A DNA stretch of 64,000 nucleotides from contig OZ020270.1 in assembly GCA_963971225.1 (NCBI GenBank), positions 30,951,823-31,015,822 of the forward strand. The letters run 5' to 3'. Below, piece by piece: positions 1 to 12,971 of this stretch. Under the pieces are notes generated by a model. It was not told where the DNA came from and ran no database searches. It saw only the letters and a program-made list of their open reading frames with translations. The DNA comes from Melieria omissa (Eukaryota > Arthropoda > Insecta > Diptera > Ulidiidae). A program made the translations under genes and the position numbers. Positions within the stretch are counted from its first letter, which is position 1. Every line of letters begins with the position of its first letter.

Positions 1-314
1 TCCCTCGAGGAGCTCCTCGCGCTAATAACACAAACACAAACCTTTGTTCACTTCACCAATGTTCTTTATTCTATCCAAAAAACCAACTGCTCTTAGTCTA
101 AGTTTGTACTTAATACTAAACCTCGGTGTTGCCGCAGGTAAACGCTGAGTCTGCGATCATATCGCCGCGCGTAGACGTGGAGTCGGCAGAATTGGGCAAT
201 GCAAGGAGTTTCAGGTTGCAAGGTGCTTCGCTTGCACTCTGAGTTGGTGGGAAAGTACGCACGTTGCACTGCCGCTTGATATGTGCTGTAACGGGTGCGC
301 CGGCTGTGTTAACT
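1..314 (-). repeat. LTR L1 (3' LTR of E1, partial)
   Basis: This is the last 315 or so bases of the 362-bp LTR in plus-strand order; the window opens inside the U5 hairpin. Markers are 305A, 324T, 354G, the 3'-LTR haplotype. It ends TTAACT next to the polypurine tract. Confidence 0.85.
65..70 (-). promoter_or_regulatory. LTR polyadenylation signal
   Basis: The minus strand reads AATAAA inside the LTR, upstream of the GC-rich U5 hairpin. This is the expected R-region place for retroviral 3' end formation. The same hexamer lies at 2482-2487 in L2 and at the matching offset in the other LTRs. I could not assign a transcription start or TATA box with confidence. Confidence 0.5.
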
Positions 315-325
315 CCTCCCCTCTC
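315..325 (-). other. Polypurine tract (plus-strand primer site)
   Basis: The minus strand reads GAGAGGGGAGG directly before the LTR start AGTTAACA. This is the position and composition of the polypurine tract from which plus-strand DNA synthesis starts in LTR retroelements. It is repeated next to the internal-facing LTR of every unit. Confidence 0.85.
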
Positions 326-329
326 AAAT

Positions 330-346
330 ATCTGCGTCCCGCAGAT
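330..346. repeat. Short perfect inverted repeat between env stop and polypurine tract
   Basis: Seven-base arms (ATCTGCG/CGCAGAT) enclose a 3-base loop. The env stop codon (346-348) overlaps the right end. It is present at the same place in all units. Function is unknown. Confidence 0.6.
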
Positions 347-1521
347 TAATGGATGTTAGGCGGGGTGGCTTTGCCGGAGATGCCGTTTCCTCGGTTATCG
401 GGTATATGCGGGGTATGTTGAGATCCCTCGTGAGGTATTTCGACAGGGCCAGTGACGGGGCCGAAAAAGTTGCTGAGGAACAGAGTGTCGTCTTTTATTA
501 GCTCAATAATTTCTTCGGTGTTCGACCTAAGGGAGCATTCAGCGTCTTCTCCCTTCAGGAGGTTTAACACGCAATCGCCTTCGGTCAGCTTGGCGAGTTC
601 GGACCGCTTGCATATGGTTGTGTTCCTTATCCGCATACAACGACCAGAGATTGCAAATGATTCTCTCTGATTGATGACCATCTCCGTATAGTTGATGTCA
701 ACCTGTTTCCCGTTTATTGCTGCTGGGCGTATTAATAGGTGATTGTATGAATCGGTGTGTACCTTCGGCAAGGATATTACATACAACAGTGTTGATGGTT
801 TTGCGAGGATTGAAGGTGTAGCGTACTCTAGCGCTTCTATCTCATTCGCATACGGTAAGGTTTCGATTTCTGATAACACCACATTGACTTCCTCGTCATC
901 CAGCAAGTTGGTGTTGACGATGCCCTTCCTCGCCATCTGGCATGCTCGGACTATCTCGTGTATCCTTTCTTTAACCATTTTGGTTTTCTCCAGCAGGATT
1001 TGTTCGAACCTTTCCGAAGTCTTGCTAGTGACCTCATTGTAAAACAATTTGGCAAGCTGATTATATTTCTCTATTACCCCGTCTGTGACATTGAACAGTT
1101 TCTTGTTGATTTTATACTGCTGGTTATTATTCTGTATAATCTCGTCCTCGCTCTTAAGCACGTTGTCCCAGTCAGTAGCATCCGGGGAGCCGGAGACCCA
1201 TTTTCAGGCAGAACCAATCCAGTTGATGGACCGCTCTGGCCTTTGCTTCCTTCCTCCCAGCTCACGAAGTCCCTTCTCTATTTCATTGACATGGAAAAGA
1301 ATAATGCCCCTTCTTTCGGTTGCTTCAACATCTATGACTGCCGTTTTGATCTCCCCCACCAACTCCTCGTAGTGTTGCAAGTCCATCACGTGCACCAGGT
1401 TGAAGTGTCCATTCAGGATCCGAGCATTGCCTTCCTTCATTGTGACGATCGGAGACTTGTACTCAAATACTTGCAAGCTGCATACCGCCGTCACAACTGT
1501 CGTAAAGATTAGCCCTTTCAT
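346..1521 (-). pseudogene. env: env pseudogene, copy E1 (errantivirus envelope)
   Basis: This is a 391-codon frame with one in-frame TGA at 1204-1206 (codon 106). What I see: ATG at 1521; a hydrophobic signal peptide (residues 1-17); an RPER furin-like site ending at residue 97, eight codons before the TGA; helical, heptad-like sequence at about codons 149-200; NxT sequons at 144, 277 and 300; cysteines at 194, 295, 304, 317 and 329. No hydrophobic membrane anchor is visible in the C-terminal part, although errantivirus Env is normally longer and membrane-anchored. In this family Env is related to baculovirus F protein and mediates fusion. Here only a 105-residue secreted-type N-terminal fragment, and possibly a product starting at the ATG at 1161, could be made. 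E1 and E2 have Ile63 where other copies have Arg; E1-E4 have Asp326. An in-frame upstream ATG at 1620 exists only in E1 and E2. Confidence 0.75.
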
Positions 1522-1605
1522 GTTTTTTGGAAGCCGATCACAATGCCTTGGTCTGTTTTTTTCCTTGATTTTAGCGCACTTTACGACGTATATTGCCTTT
1601 CTGCT

Positions 1606-1835
1606 TGGACTATTTGTCACCTTCTTCCTTCAATTTGTTTGTTACTTTTATTCCTTTAGACTATTTGTCACTTTCCTCTTTTAGTTTATATGCACTTTAT
1701 TTCCTTCATTTAATTGTCACTTTATTCTTTTAGACTATTTGTCACTCTTCTCCTTTAGTTTATATGTCATTTCATTCCTTTTGTTTAATTGTCACTTTAT
1801 TCTTTTAGACTATTTGTCACTCTTCTCCCTTAGTT
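1606..1835 (-). repeat. Imperfect tandem repeats in the leader (about 75-bp period)
   Basis: The motif GTGACAAATAGTC (minus strand) recurs with starts of the plus-strand TAGAC core at about 1606, 1657, 1731 and 1806. The last two intervals are 74 and 75 bp. Between them sit related GTGACAATTAAA blocks. Errantivirus leaders can hold protein-binding repeats that act as insulators (gypsy), but these repeats do not match the Su(Hw) site. Confidence 0.6.
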
Positions 1836-1900
1836 CATTCCTTTAAAGTTAAGAACAAGGTTTGTGTCACACTTCTTTTTGGCGTCCATCCGAGCGACAT
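1835..1900 (-). other. Short leader ORF, 21 codons
   Basis: The ATG at 1900 follows an A-rich tract and the frame ends at TGA 1835-1837. It may be an upstream ORF, a remnant of a gag start, or chance. The surrounding sequence shows no difference between the 15 copies in its translated frames. Confidence 0.2.
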
Positions 1901-1974
1901 TCTTTTTTTTCTTTTTATTTTGTTGCTATGGGAGCGCCGCGGTTGTCCCGTTTGGAAGCCGACGTTAACAATTG

Positions 1975-2085
1975 TCAGCGACCTACTAGTGGCACGACTA
2001 ACTCCACTGTACGGTGTCCTGGTCGCAAAGGTTCTCCGCAGAGCGGAATGACGTATCGTCTAACCATGACCGCAAACACGTACAT
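1975..2085 (-). other. Short leader ORF, 36 codons
   Basis: The ATG at 2085 is followed by a second in-frame ATG six codons later, and the frame ends at TGA 1975-1977. The product is unrecognised. It is more likely an upstream ORF or chance than a gene. Confidence 0.2.
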
Positions 2086-2183
2086 ATGCTGGAGGGCCTG
2101 ATTTGCAGGATCTCAGCTAGAATCGCAAGGTCAGTTAGACTGTTAATTTATCTTAAAGTTTACTTCAACGTTTGGACATTTAA

Positions 2184-2217
2184 CCTGGCTGGAGAGTCCC
2201 GTAGGAGTCGCAGCCGG
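2184..2217 (-). promoter_or_regulatory. Leader RNA hairpin H3
   Basis: The outer stem is GGCTG/CAGCC (core 2187-2215). The inner TCC/GGA stem closes on a TACG loop, a UNCG-type tetraloop in RNA. The loop side is shared with H1 and H2 while the outer stem differs but still pairs. Confidence 0.55.
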
Positions 2218-2229
2218 TATGCTTGTTAT

Positions 2230-2260
2230 ATCTTGGAGGGTCCCGTAGGAATCGCAAGAT
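2230..2260 (-). promoter_or_regulatory. Leader RNA hairpin H2
   Basis: The outer stem is ATCTTG/CAAGAT, around the same TCC-TACG-GGA cap. E4 and E6 carry one shared base change in this hairpin (plus-strand GGATCCC for GGGTCCC), outside the outer stem. Confidence 0.55.
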
Positions 2261-2318
2261 CATGTAATTTTTACTTTTTATTTATTCAGGGTTCCTTTTA
2301 ATTGAACCTTTTGTTCAA

Positions 2319-2353
2319 CCCGACTGAAGGGTCCCGTAGGAATCGCAGTCAGG
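2319..2353 (-). promoter_or_regulatory. Leader RNA hairpin H1, next to the primer binding site
   Basis: The outer stem GACTG/CAGTC extends to eight pairs (CCTGACTG with CAGTCGGG, one G.U) around the TCC-TACG-GGA cap. It meets the primer binding site at 2353, where dimerisation or packaging structures often lie in retroviral RNA. Confidence 0.6.
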
Positions 2354-2370
2354 TCCCTGCTCGGGCGCCA
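2353..2370 (-). other. Primer binding site, tRNA-Lys type
   Basis: The minus strand reads TGGCGCCCGAGCAGGGAC directly at the LTR end, overlapping its last T. It differs by one base from the well-known tRNA-Lys3 primer binding site of lentiviruses. Gypsy-group errantiviruses also use tRNA-Lys. It fixes the element's orientation as minus. The same site ends at the first base of L4, L6, L7 and every other leader-side LTR. Confidence 0.85.
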
Positions 2371-2730
2371 GTTAAGGACGTCGCAGGACGTACGCCAAAA
2401 AAATGAGAGCGAGGAACTCCCTCGAGGAGCTCCTCGCGCTAATAACACAAACACAAACCTTTGTTCACTTCACCAATGTTCTTTATTCTATCCAAAAAAC
2501 CAACTGCTCTTAGTCTAAGTTTGTACTTAATACTAAACCTCGGTGTTGCCGCAGGTAAACGCTGAGTCTGCGATCATATCGCCGCGCGTAGACGTGGAGT
2601 CGGCAGAATTGGGCAATGCAAGGAGTTTCAGGTTGCAAGGTGCTTCGCTTGCACTCTGAGTTGGTGGGAAAGTCCGCACGTTGCACTGCCGCTTGATATG
2701 TGCTGTAACGGGTGCGCCGGCTCTGTTAAC

Positions 2731-2731
<1 letters not shown>
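2370..2731 (-). repeat. LTR L2 (5' LTR of E1)
   Basis: A 362-bp LTR beginning AGTTAAGG and ending TTAACT on the plus strand. Markers 10C, 39A, 305C, 324T, 354C. It differs from the 3'-type haplotype at positions 39, 305 and 354. ATT repeats follow directly. Confidence 0.9.
2406..2440. repeat. U5 palindrome (GC-rich hairpin) in the LTR
   Basis: In most LTRs 14 of 15 positions pair around a 5-base loop. The C-to-A change at LTR position 39 in L2 and L4 breaks one pair. It contains XhoI and SacI sites (CTCGAG, GAGCTC). On the minus strand it follows the AATAAA signal, so it may act in RNA 3' end formation or as a reverse-transcription structure. Confidence 0.6.
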
Positions 2732-4682
<1,951 letters not shown>

Positions 4683-4713
4683 CCTCCCCTCTCAAATATC
4701 TGCGTCCCGCAGA

Positions 4714-5889
4714 TTAATGGATGTTAGGCGGGGTGGCTTTGCCGGAGATGCCGTTTCCTCGGTTATCGGGTATATGCGGGGTATGTTGAGATCCCTCGTG
4801 AGGTATTTCGACAGGGCCAGTGACGGGGCCGAAAAAGTTGCTGAGGAACAGAGTGTCGTCTTTTATTAGCTCAATAATTTCTTCGGTGTTCGACCTAAGG
4901 GAGCATTCAGCGTCTTCTCCCTTCAGGAGGTTTAACACGCAATCGCCTTCGGTCAGCTTGGCGAGTTCGGACCGCTTGCATATGGTTGTGTTCCTTATCC
5001 GCATACAACGACCAGAGATTGCAAATGATTCTCTCTGATTGATGACCATCTCCGTATAGTTGATGTCAACCTGTTTCCCGTTTATTGCTGCTGGGCGTAT
5101 TAATAGGTGATTGTATGAATCGGTGTGTACCTTCGGCAAGGATATTACATACAACAGTGTTGATGGTTTTGCGAGGATTGAAGGTGTAGCGTACTCTAGC
5201 GCTTCTATCTCATTCGCATACGGTAAGGTTTCGATTTCTGATAACACCACATTGACTTCCTCGTCATCCAGCAAGTTGGTGTTGACGATGCCCTTCCTCG
5301 CCATCTGGCATGCTCGGACTATCTCGTGTATCCTTTCTTTAACCATTTTGGTTTTCTCCAGCAGGATTTGTTCGAACCTTTCCGAAGTCTTGCTAGTGAC
5401 CTCATTGTAAAACAATTTGGCAAGCTGATTATATTTCTCTATTACCCCGTCTGTGACATTGAACAGTTTCTTGTTGATTTTATACTGCTGGTTATTATTC
5501 TGTATAATCTCGTCCTCGCTCTTAAGCACGTTGTCCCAGTCAGTAGCATCCGGGGAGCCGGAGACCCATTTTCAGGCAGAACCAATCCAGTTGATGGACC
5601 GCTCTGGCCTTTGCTTCCTTCCTCCCAGCTCACGAAGTCCCTTCTCTATTTCATTGACATGGAAAAGAATAATGCCCCTTCTTTCGGTTGCTTCAACATC
5701 TATGACTGCCGTTTTGATCTCCCCCACCAACTCCTCGTAGTGTTGCAAGTCCATCACGTGCACCAGGTTGAAGTGTCCATTCAGGATCCGAGCATTGCCT
5801 TCCTTCATTGTGACGATCGGAGACTTGTACTCAAATACTTGCAAGCTGCATACCGCCGTCACAACTGTCGTAAAGATTAGCCCTTTCAT
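4714..5889 (-). pseudogene. env: env pseudogene, copy E2
   Basis: Protein identical to E1, including Ile63 and Asp326. In-frame TGA at 5572-5574. Confidence 0.75.
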
Positions 5890-6737
5890 GTTTTTTGGAA
5901 GCCGATCACAATGCCTTGGTCTGTTTTTTTCCTTGATTTTAGCGCACTTTACGACGTATATTGCCTTTCTGCTTGGACTATTTGTCACCTTCTTCCTTCA
6001 ATTTGTTTGTTACTTTTATTCCTTTAGACTATTTGTCACTTTCCTCTTTTAGTTTATATGCACTTTATTTCCTTCATTTAATTGTCACTTTATTCTTTTA
6101 GACTATTTGTCACTCTTCTCCTTTAGTTTATATGTCATTTCATTCCTTTTGTTTAATTGTCACTTTATTCTTTTAGACTATTTGTCACTCTTCTCCCTTA
6201 GTTCATTCCTTTAAAGTTAAGAACAAGGTTTGTGTCACACTTCTTTTTGGCGTCCATCCGAGCGACATTCTTTTTTTTCTTTTTATTTTGTTGCTATGGG
6301 AGCGCCGCGGTTGTCCCGTTTGGAAGCCGACGTTAACAATTGTCAGCGACCTACTAGTGGCACGACTAACTCCACTGTACGGTGTCCTGGTCGCAAAGGT
6401 TCTCCGCAGAGCGGAATGACGTATCGTCTAACCATGACCGCAAACACGTACATATGCTGGAGGGCCTGATTTGCAGGATCTCAGCTAGAATCGCAAGGTC
6501 AGTTAGACTGTTAATTTATCTTAAAGTTTACTTCAACGTTTGGACATTTAACCTGGCTGGAGAGTCCCGTAGGAGTCGCAGCCGGTATGCTTGTTATATC
6601 TTGGAGGGTCCCGTAGGAATCGCAAGATCATGTAATTTTTACTTTTTATTTATTCAGGGTTCCTTTTAATTGAACCTTTTGTTCAACCCGACTGAAGGGT
6701 CCCGTAGGAATCGCAGTCAGGTCCCTGCTCGGGCGCC
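5890..6737 (-). other. Non-coding 5' leader of E2
   Basis: 848 bp with the 7-T run. Hairpins H1-H3 and the primer binding site (6721-6738) are all present. Confidence 0.7.
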
Positions 6738-7098
6738 AGTTAAGGACGTCGCAGGACGTACGCCAAAAAAATGAGAGCGAGGAACTCCCTCGAGGAGCTC
6801 CTCGCGCTAATAACACAAACACAAACCTTTGTTCACTTCACCAATGTTCTTTATTCTATCCAAAAAACCAACTGCTCTTAGTCTAAGTTTGTACTTAATA
6901 CTAAACCTCGGTGTTGCCGCAGGTAAACGCTGAGTCTGCGATCATATCGCCGCGCGTAGACGTGGAGTCGGCAGAATTGGGCAATGCAAGGAGTTTCAGG
7001 TTGCAAGGTGCTTCGCTTGCACTCTGAGTTGGTGGGAAAGTCCGCACGTTGCACTGCCGCTTGATATGTGCTGTAACGGGTGCGCCGGCTCTGTTAAC

Positions 7099-7099
<1 letters not shown>
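6738..7099 (-). repeat. LTR L4 (5' LTR of E2)
   Basis: Markers 10C, 39A, 305C, 324T, 354C, identical in type to L2. This haplotype occurs only in E1 and E2. Confidence 0.9.
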
Positions 7100-9348
<2,249 letters not shown>

Positions 9349-9379
9349 CCTCCCCTCTCAAATATCTGCGTCCCGCAGA

Positions 9380-10555
9380 TTAATGGATGTTAGGCGGGGT
9401 GGCTTTGCCGGAGATGCCGTTTCCTCGGTTATCGGGTATATGCGGGGTATGTTGAGATCCCTCGTGAGGTATTTCGACAGGGCCAGTGACGGGGCCGAAA
9501 AAGTTGCTGAGGAACAGAGTGTCGTCTTTTATTAGCTCAATAATTTCTTCGGTGTTCGACCTAAGGGAGCATTCAGCGTCTTCTCCCTTCAGGAGGTTTA
9601 ACACGCAATCGCCTTCGGTCAGCTTGGCGAGTTCGGACCGCTTGCATATGGTTGTGTTCCTTATCCGCATACAACGACCAGAGATTGCAAATGATTCTCT
9701 CTGATTGATGACCATCTCCGTATAGTTGATGTCAACCTGTTTCCCGTTTATTGCTGCTGGGCGTATTAATAGGTGATTGTATGAATCGGTGTGTACCTTC
9801 GGCAAGGATATTACATACAACAGTGTTGATGGTTTTCCGAGGATTGAAGGTGTAGCGTACTCTAGCGCTTCTATCTCATTCGCATACGGTAAGGTTTCGA
9901 TTTCTGATAACACCACATTGACTTCCTCGTCATCCAGCAAGTTGGTGTTGACGATGCCCTTCCTCGCCATCTGGCATGCTCGGACTATCTCGTGTATCCT
10001 TTCTTTAACCATTTTGGTTTTCTCCAGCAGGATTTGTTCGAACCTTTCCGAAGTCTTGCTAGTGACCTCATTGTAAAACAATTTGGCAAGCTGATTATAT
10101 TTCTCTATTACCCCGTCTGTGACATTGAACAGTTTCTTGTTGATTTTATACTGCTGGTTATTATTCTGTATAATCTCGTCCTCGCTCTTAAGCACGTTGT
10201 CCCAGTCAGTAGCATCCGGGGAGCCGGAGACCCATTTTCAGGCAGAACCAATCCAGTTGATGGACCGCTCTGGCCTTTGCTTCCTTCCTCCCAGCTCACG
10301 AAGTCCCTTCTCTATTTCATTGACATGGAAAAGAATAATGCCCCTTCTTTCGGTTGCTTCAACATCTCTGACTGCCGTTTTGATCTCCCCCACCAACTCC
10401 TCGTAGTGTTGCAAGTCCATCACGTGCACCAGGTTGAAGTGTCCATTCAGGATCCGAGCATTGCCTTCCTTCATTGTGACGATCGGAGACTTGTACTCAA
10501 ATACTTGCAAGCTGCATACCGCCGTCACAACTGTCGTAAAGATTAGCCCTTTCAT
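9380..10555 (-). pseudogene. env: env pseudogene, copy E3
   Basis: First copy with Arg63; Asp326 kept. Private Ala-to-Gly change at codon 240. In-frame TGA at 10238-10240. Confidence 0.75.
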
Positions 10556-11402
10556 GTTTTTTGGAAGCCGATCACAATGCCTTGGTCTGTTTTTTCCTTG
10601 ATTTTAGCGCACTTTACGACGTATATTGCCTTTCTGCTTGGACTATTTGTCACCTTCTTCCTTCAATTTGTTTGTTACTTTTATTCCTTTAGACTATTTG
10701 TCACTTTCCTCTTTTAGTTTATATGCACTTTATTTCCTTCATTTAATTGTCACTTTATTCTTTTAGACTATTTGTCACTCTTCTCCTTTAGTTTATATGT
10801 CATTTCATTCCTTTTGTTTAATTGTCACTTTATTCTTTTAGACTATTTGTCACTCTTCTCCCTTAGTTCATTCCTTTAAAGTTAAGAACAAGGTTTGTGT
10901 CACACTTCTTTTTGGCGTCCATCCGAGCGACATTCTTTTTTTTCTTTTTATTTTGTTGCTATGGGAGCGCCGCGGTTGTCCCGTTTGGAAGCCGACGTTA
11001 ACAATTGTCAGCGACCTACTAGTGGCACGACTAACTCCACTGTACGGTGTCCTGGTCGCAAAGGTTCTCCGCAGAGCGGAATGACGTATCGTCTAACCAT
11101 GACCGCAAACACGTACATATGCTGGAGGGCCTGATTTGCAGGATCTCAGCTAGAATCGCAAGGTCAGTTAGACTGTTAATTTATCTTAAAGTTTACTTCA
11201 ACGTTTGGACATTTAACCTGGCTGGAGAGTCCCGTAGGAGTCGCAGCCGGTATGCTTGTTATATCTTGGAGGGTCCCGTAGGAATCGCAAGATCATGTAA
11301 TTTTTACTTTTTATTTATTCAGGGTTCCTTTTAATTGAACCTTTTGTTCAACTCGACTGAAGGGTCCCGTAGGAATCGCAGTCAGGTCCCTGCTCGGGCG
11401 CC
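10556..11402 (-). other. Non-coding 5' leader of E3
   Basis: 847 bp, 6-T run. The private C-to-T change near 11353 breaks one outer pair of the extended H1 stem. Primer binding site 11386-11403. Confidence 0.7.
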
Positions 11403-11764
11403 AGTTAAGGACGTCGCAGGACGTACGCCAAAAAAATGAGCGCGAGGAACTCCCTCGAGGAGCTCCTCGCGCTAATAACACAAACACAAACCTTTGTTCA
11501 CTTCACCAATGTTCTTTATTCTATCCAAAAAACCAACTGCTCTTAGTCTAAGTTTGTACTTAATACTAAACCTCGGTGTTGCCGCAGGTAAACGCTGAGT
11601 CTGCGATCATATCGCCGCGCGTAGACGTGGAGTCGGCAGAATTGGGCAATGCAAGGAGTTTCAGGTTGCAAGGTGCTTCGCTTGCACTCTGAGTTGGTGG
11701 GAAAGTACGCACGTTGCACTGCCGCTTGATATGTGCTGTAACGGGTGCGCCGGCTGTGTTAACT
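11403..11764 (-). repeat. LTR L6, shared by E3 and E4
   Basis: The left flank is E3's primer binding site and the right flank is E4's polypurine tract. Right-hand markers 305A, 324T, 354G are 3'-type. This is the product expected from recombination between a 5' LTR and the next unit's 3' LTR, with loss of the ATT array between them. Confidence 0.9.
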
Positions 11765-11795
11765 CCTCCCCTCTCAAATATCTGCGTCCCGCAGA

Positions 11796-12971
11796 TTAAT
11801 GGATGTTAGGCGGGGTGGCTTTGCCGGAGATGCCGTTTCCTCGGTTATCGGGTATATGCGGGGTATGTTGAGATCCCTCGTGAGGTATTTCGACAGGGCC
11901 AGTGACGGGGCCGAAAAAGTTGCTGAGGAACAGAGTGTCGTCTTTTATTAGCTCAATAATTTCTTCGGTGTTCGACCTAAGGGAGCATTCAGCGTCTTCT
12001 CCCTTCAGGAGGTTTAACACGCAATCGCCTTCGGTCAGCTTGGCGAGTTCGGACCGCTTGCATATGGTTGTGTTCCTTATCCGCATACAACGACCAGAGA
12101 TTGCAAATGATTCTCTCTGATTGATGACCATCTCCGTATAGTTGATGTCAACCTGTTTCCCGTTTATTGCTGCTGGGCGTATTAATAGGTGATTGTATGA
12201 ATCGGTGTGTACCTTCGGCAAGGATATTACATACAACAGTGTTGATGGTTTTGCGAGGATTGAAGGTGTAGCGTACTCTAGCGCTTCTATCTCATTCGCA
12301 TACGGTAAGGTTTCGATTTCTGATAACACCACATTGACTTCCTCGTCATCCAGCAAGTTGGTGTTGACGATGCCCTTCCTCGCCATCTGGCATGCTCGGA
12401 CTATCTCGTGTATCCTTTCTTTAACCATTTTGGTTTTCTCCAGCAGGATTTGTTCGAACCTTTCCGAAGTCTTGCTAGTGACCTCATTGTAAAACAATTT
12501 GGCAAGCTGATTATATTTCTCTATTACCCCGTCTGTGACATTGAACAGTTTCTTGTTGATTTTATACTGCTGGTTATTATTCTGTATAATCTCGTCCTCG
12601 CTCTTAAGCACGTTGTCCCAGTCAGTAGCATCCGGGGAGCCGGAGACCCATTTTCAGGCAGAACCAATCCAGTTGATGGACCGCTCTGGCCTTTGCTTCC
12701 TTCCTCCCAGCTCACGAAGTCCCTTCTCTATTTCATTGACATGGAAAAGAATAATGCCCCTTCTTTCGGTTGCTTCAACATCTCTGACTGCCGTTTTGAT
12801 CTCCCCCACCAACTCCTCGTAGTGTTGCAAGTCCATCACGTGCACCAGGTTGAAGTGTCCATTCAGGATCCGAGCATTGCCTTCCTTCATTGTGACGATC
12901 GGAGACTTGTACTCAAATACTTGCAAGCTGCATACCGCCGTCACAACTGTCGTAAAGATTAGCCCTTTCAT
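11796..12971 (-). pseudogene. env: env pseudogene, copy E4
   Basis: Arg63 with Asp326: an intermediate haplotype between E1-E2 and E5-E15. In-frame TGA at 12654-12656. Confidence 0.75.

Larger units (their letters stand above)
1522..2369 (-). other. Non-coding 5' leader of E1
   Basis: This is the stretch between the primer binding site and env where an intact errantivirus would carry the leader followed by gag and pol. No long minus-strand frame exists. From the LTR inward it holds three UACG-capped hairpins (H1-H3), a degenerate fourth, two short ORFs (36 and 21 codons), a purine-rich tract near 1901-1920, and A-rich repeats. The stretch is 848 bp in E1 and E2 and 847 bp in most others; the one-base difference is a T run (seven against six). 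Confidence 0.7.
1..2731 (-). mobile_element. Truncated errantivirus unit E1 (left LTR cut by window edge)
   Basis: On the minus strand this reads 5' LTR (2370-2731), primer binding site, leader, env pseudogene, polypurine tract, 3' LTR (1-314, partial). The LTRs have AGTTAA/TTAACT inverted ends, as in gypsy-type errantiviruses. The internal part is only 2055 bp and holds no gag, protease, reverse transcriptase, RNase H or integrase reading frame, so the unit cannot move by itself. E1 and E2 form a subgroup: Ile at env codon 63, a 7-T run at 1554-1560, and A at position 39 of the 5' LTR. Confidence 0.85.

Noticed and set aside
1204..1206. TGA read as selenocysteine or programmed readthrough
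   Set aside because: No supporting element was recognised downstream; a founder nonsense mutation is simpler.
1074..1265. 63-codon minus-strand frame overlapping env in another frame
   Set aside because: Out of frame with env and no recognisable domain; a chance overlap.
452..1684. Plus-strand frames of 72-184 codons opposite env, repeated in every unit
   Set aside because: They are antisense shadows of the env frame; no motifs, and the minus strand is fixed by primer binding site and polypurine tract.
1681..1700. Su(Hw) insulator site in the leader repeats
   Set aside because: Only one TGCATA core is present and its flanks do not fit the consensus; the other repeats lack it.
1862..2301. 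Plus-strand frames of 79 and 95 codons opposite the leader
   Set aside because: They run against the element's orientation, through the hairpins, with no recognisable domain.
315..2369. Gag or pol remnants in the internal region
   Set aside because: No frame of useful length and no protease, reverse transcriptase, RNase H or integrase motif between primer binding site and env.
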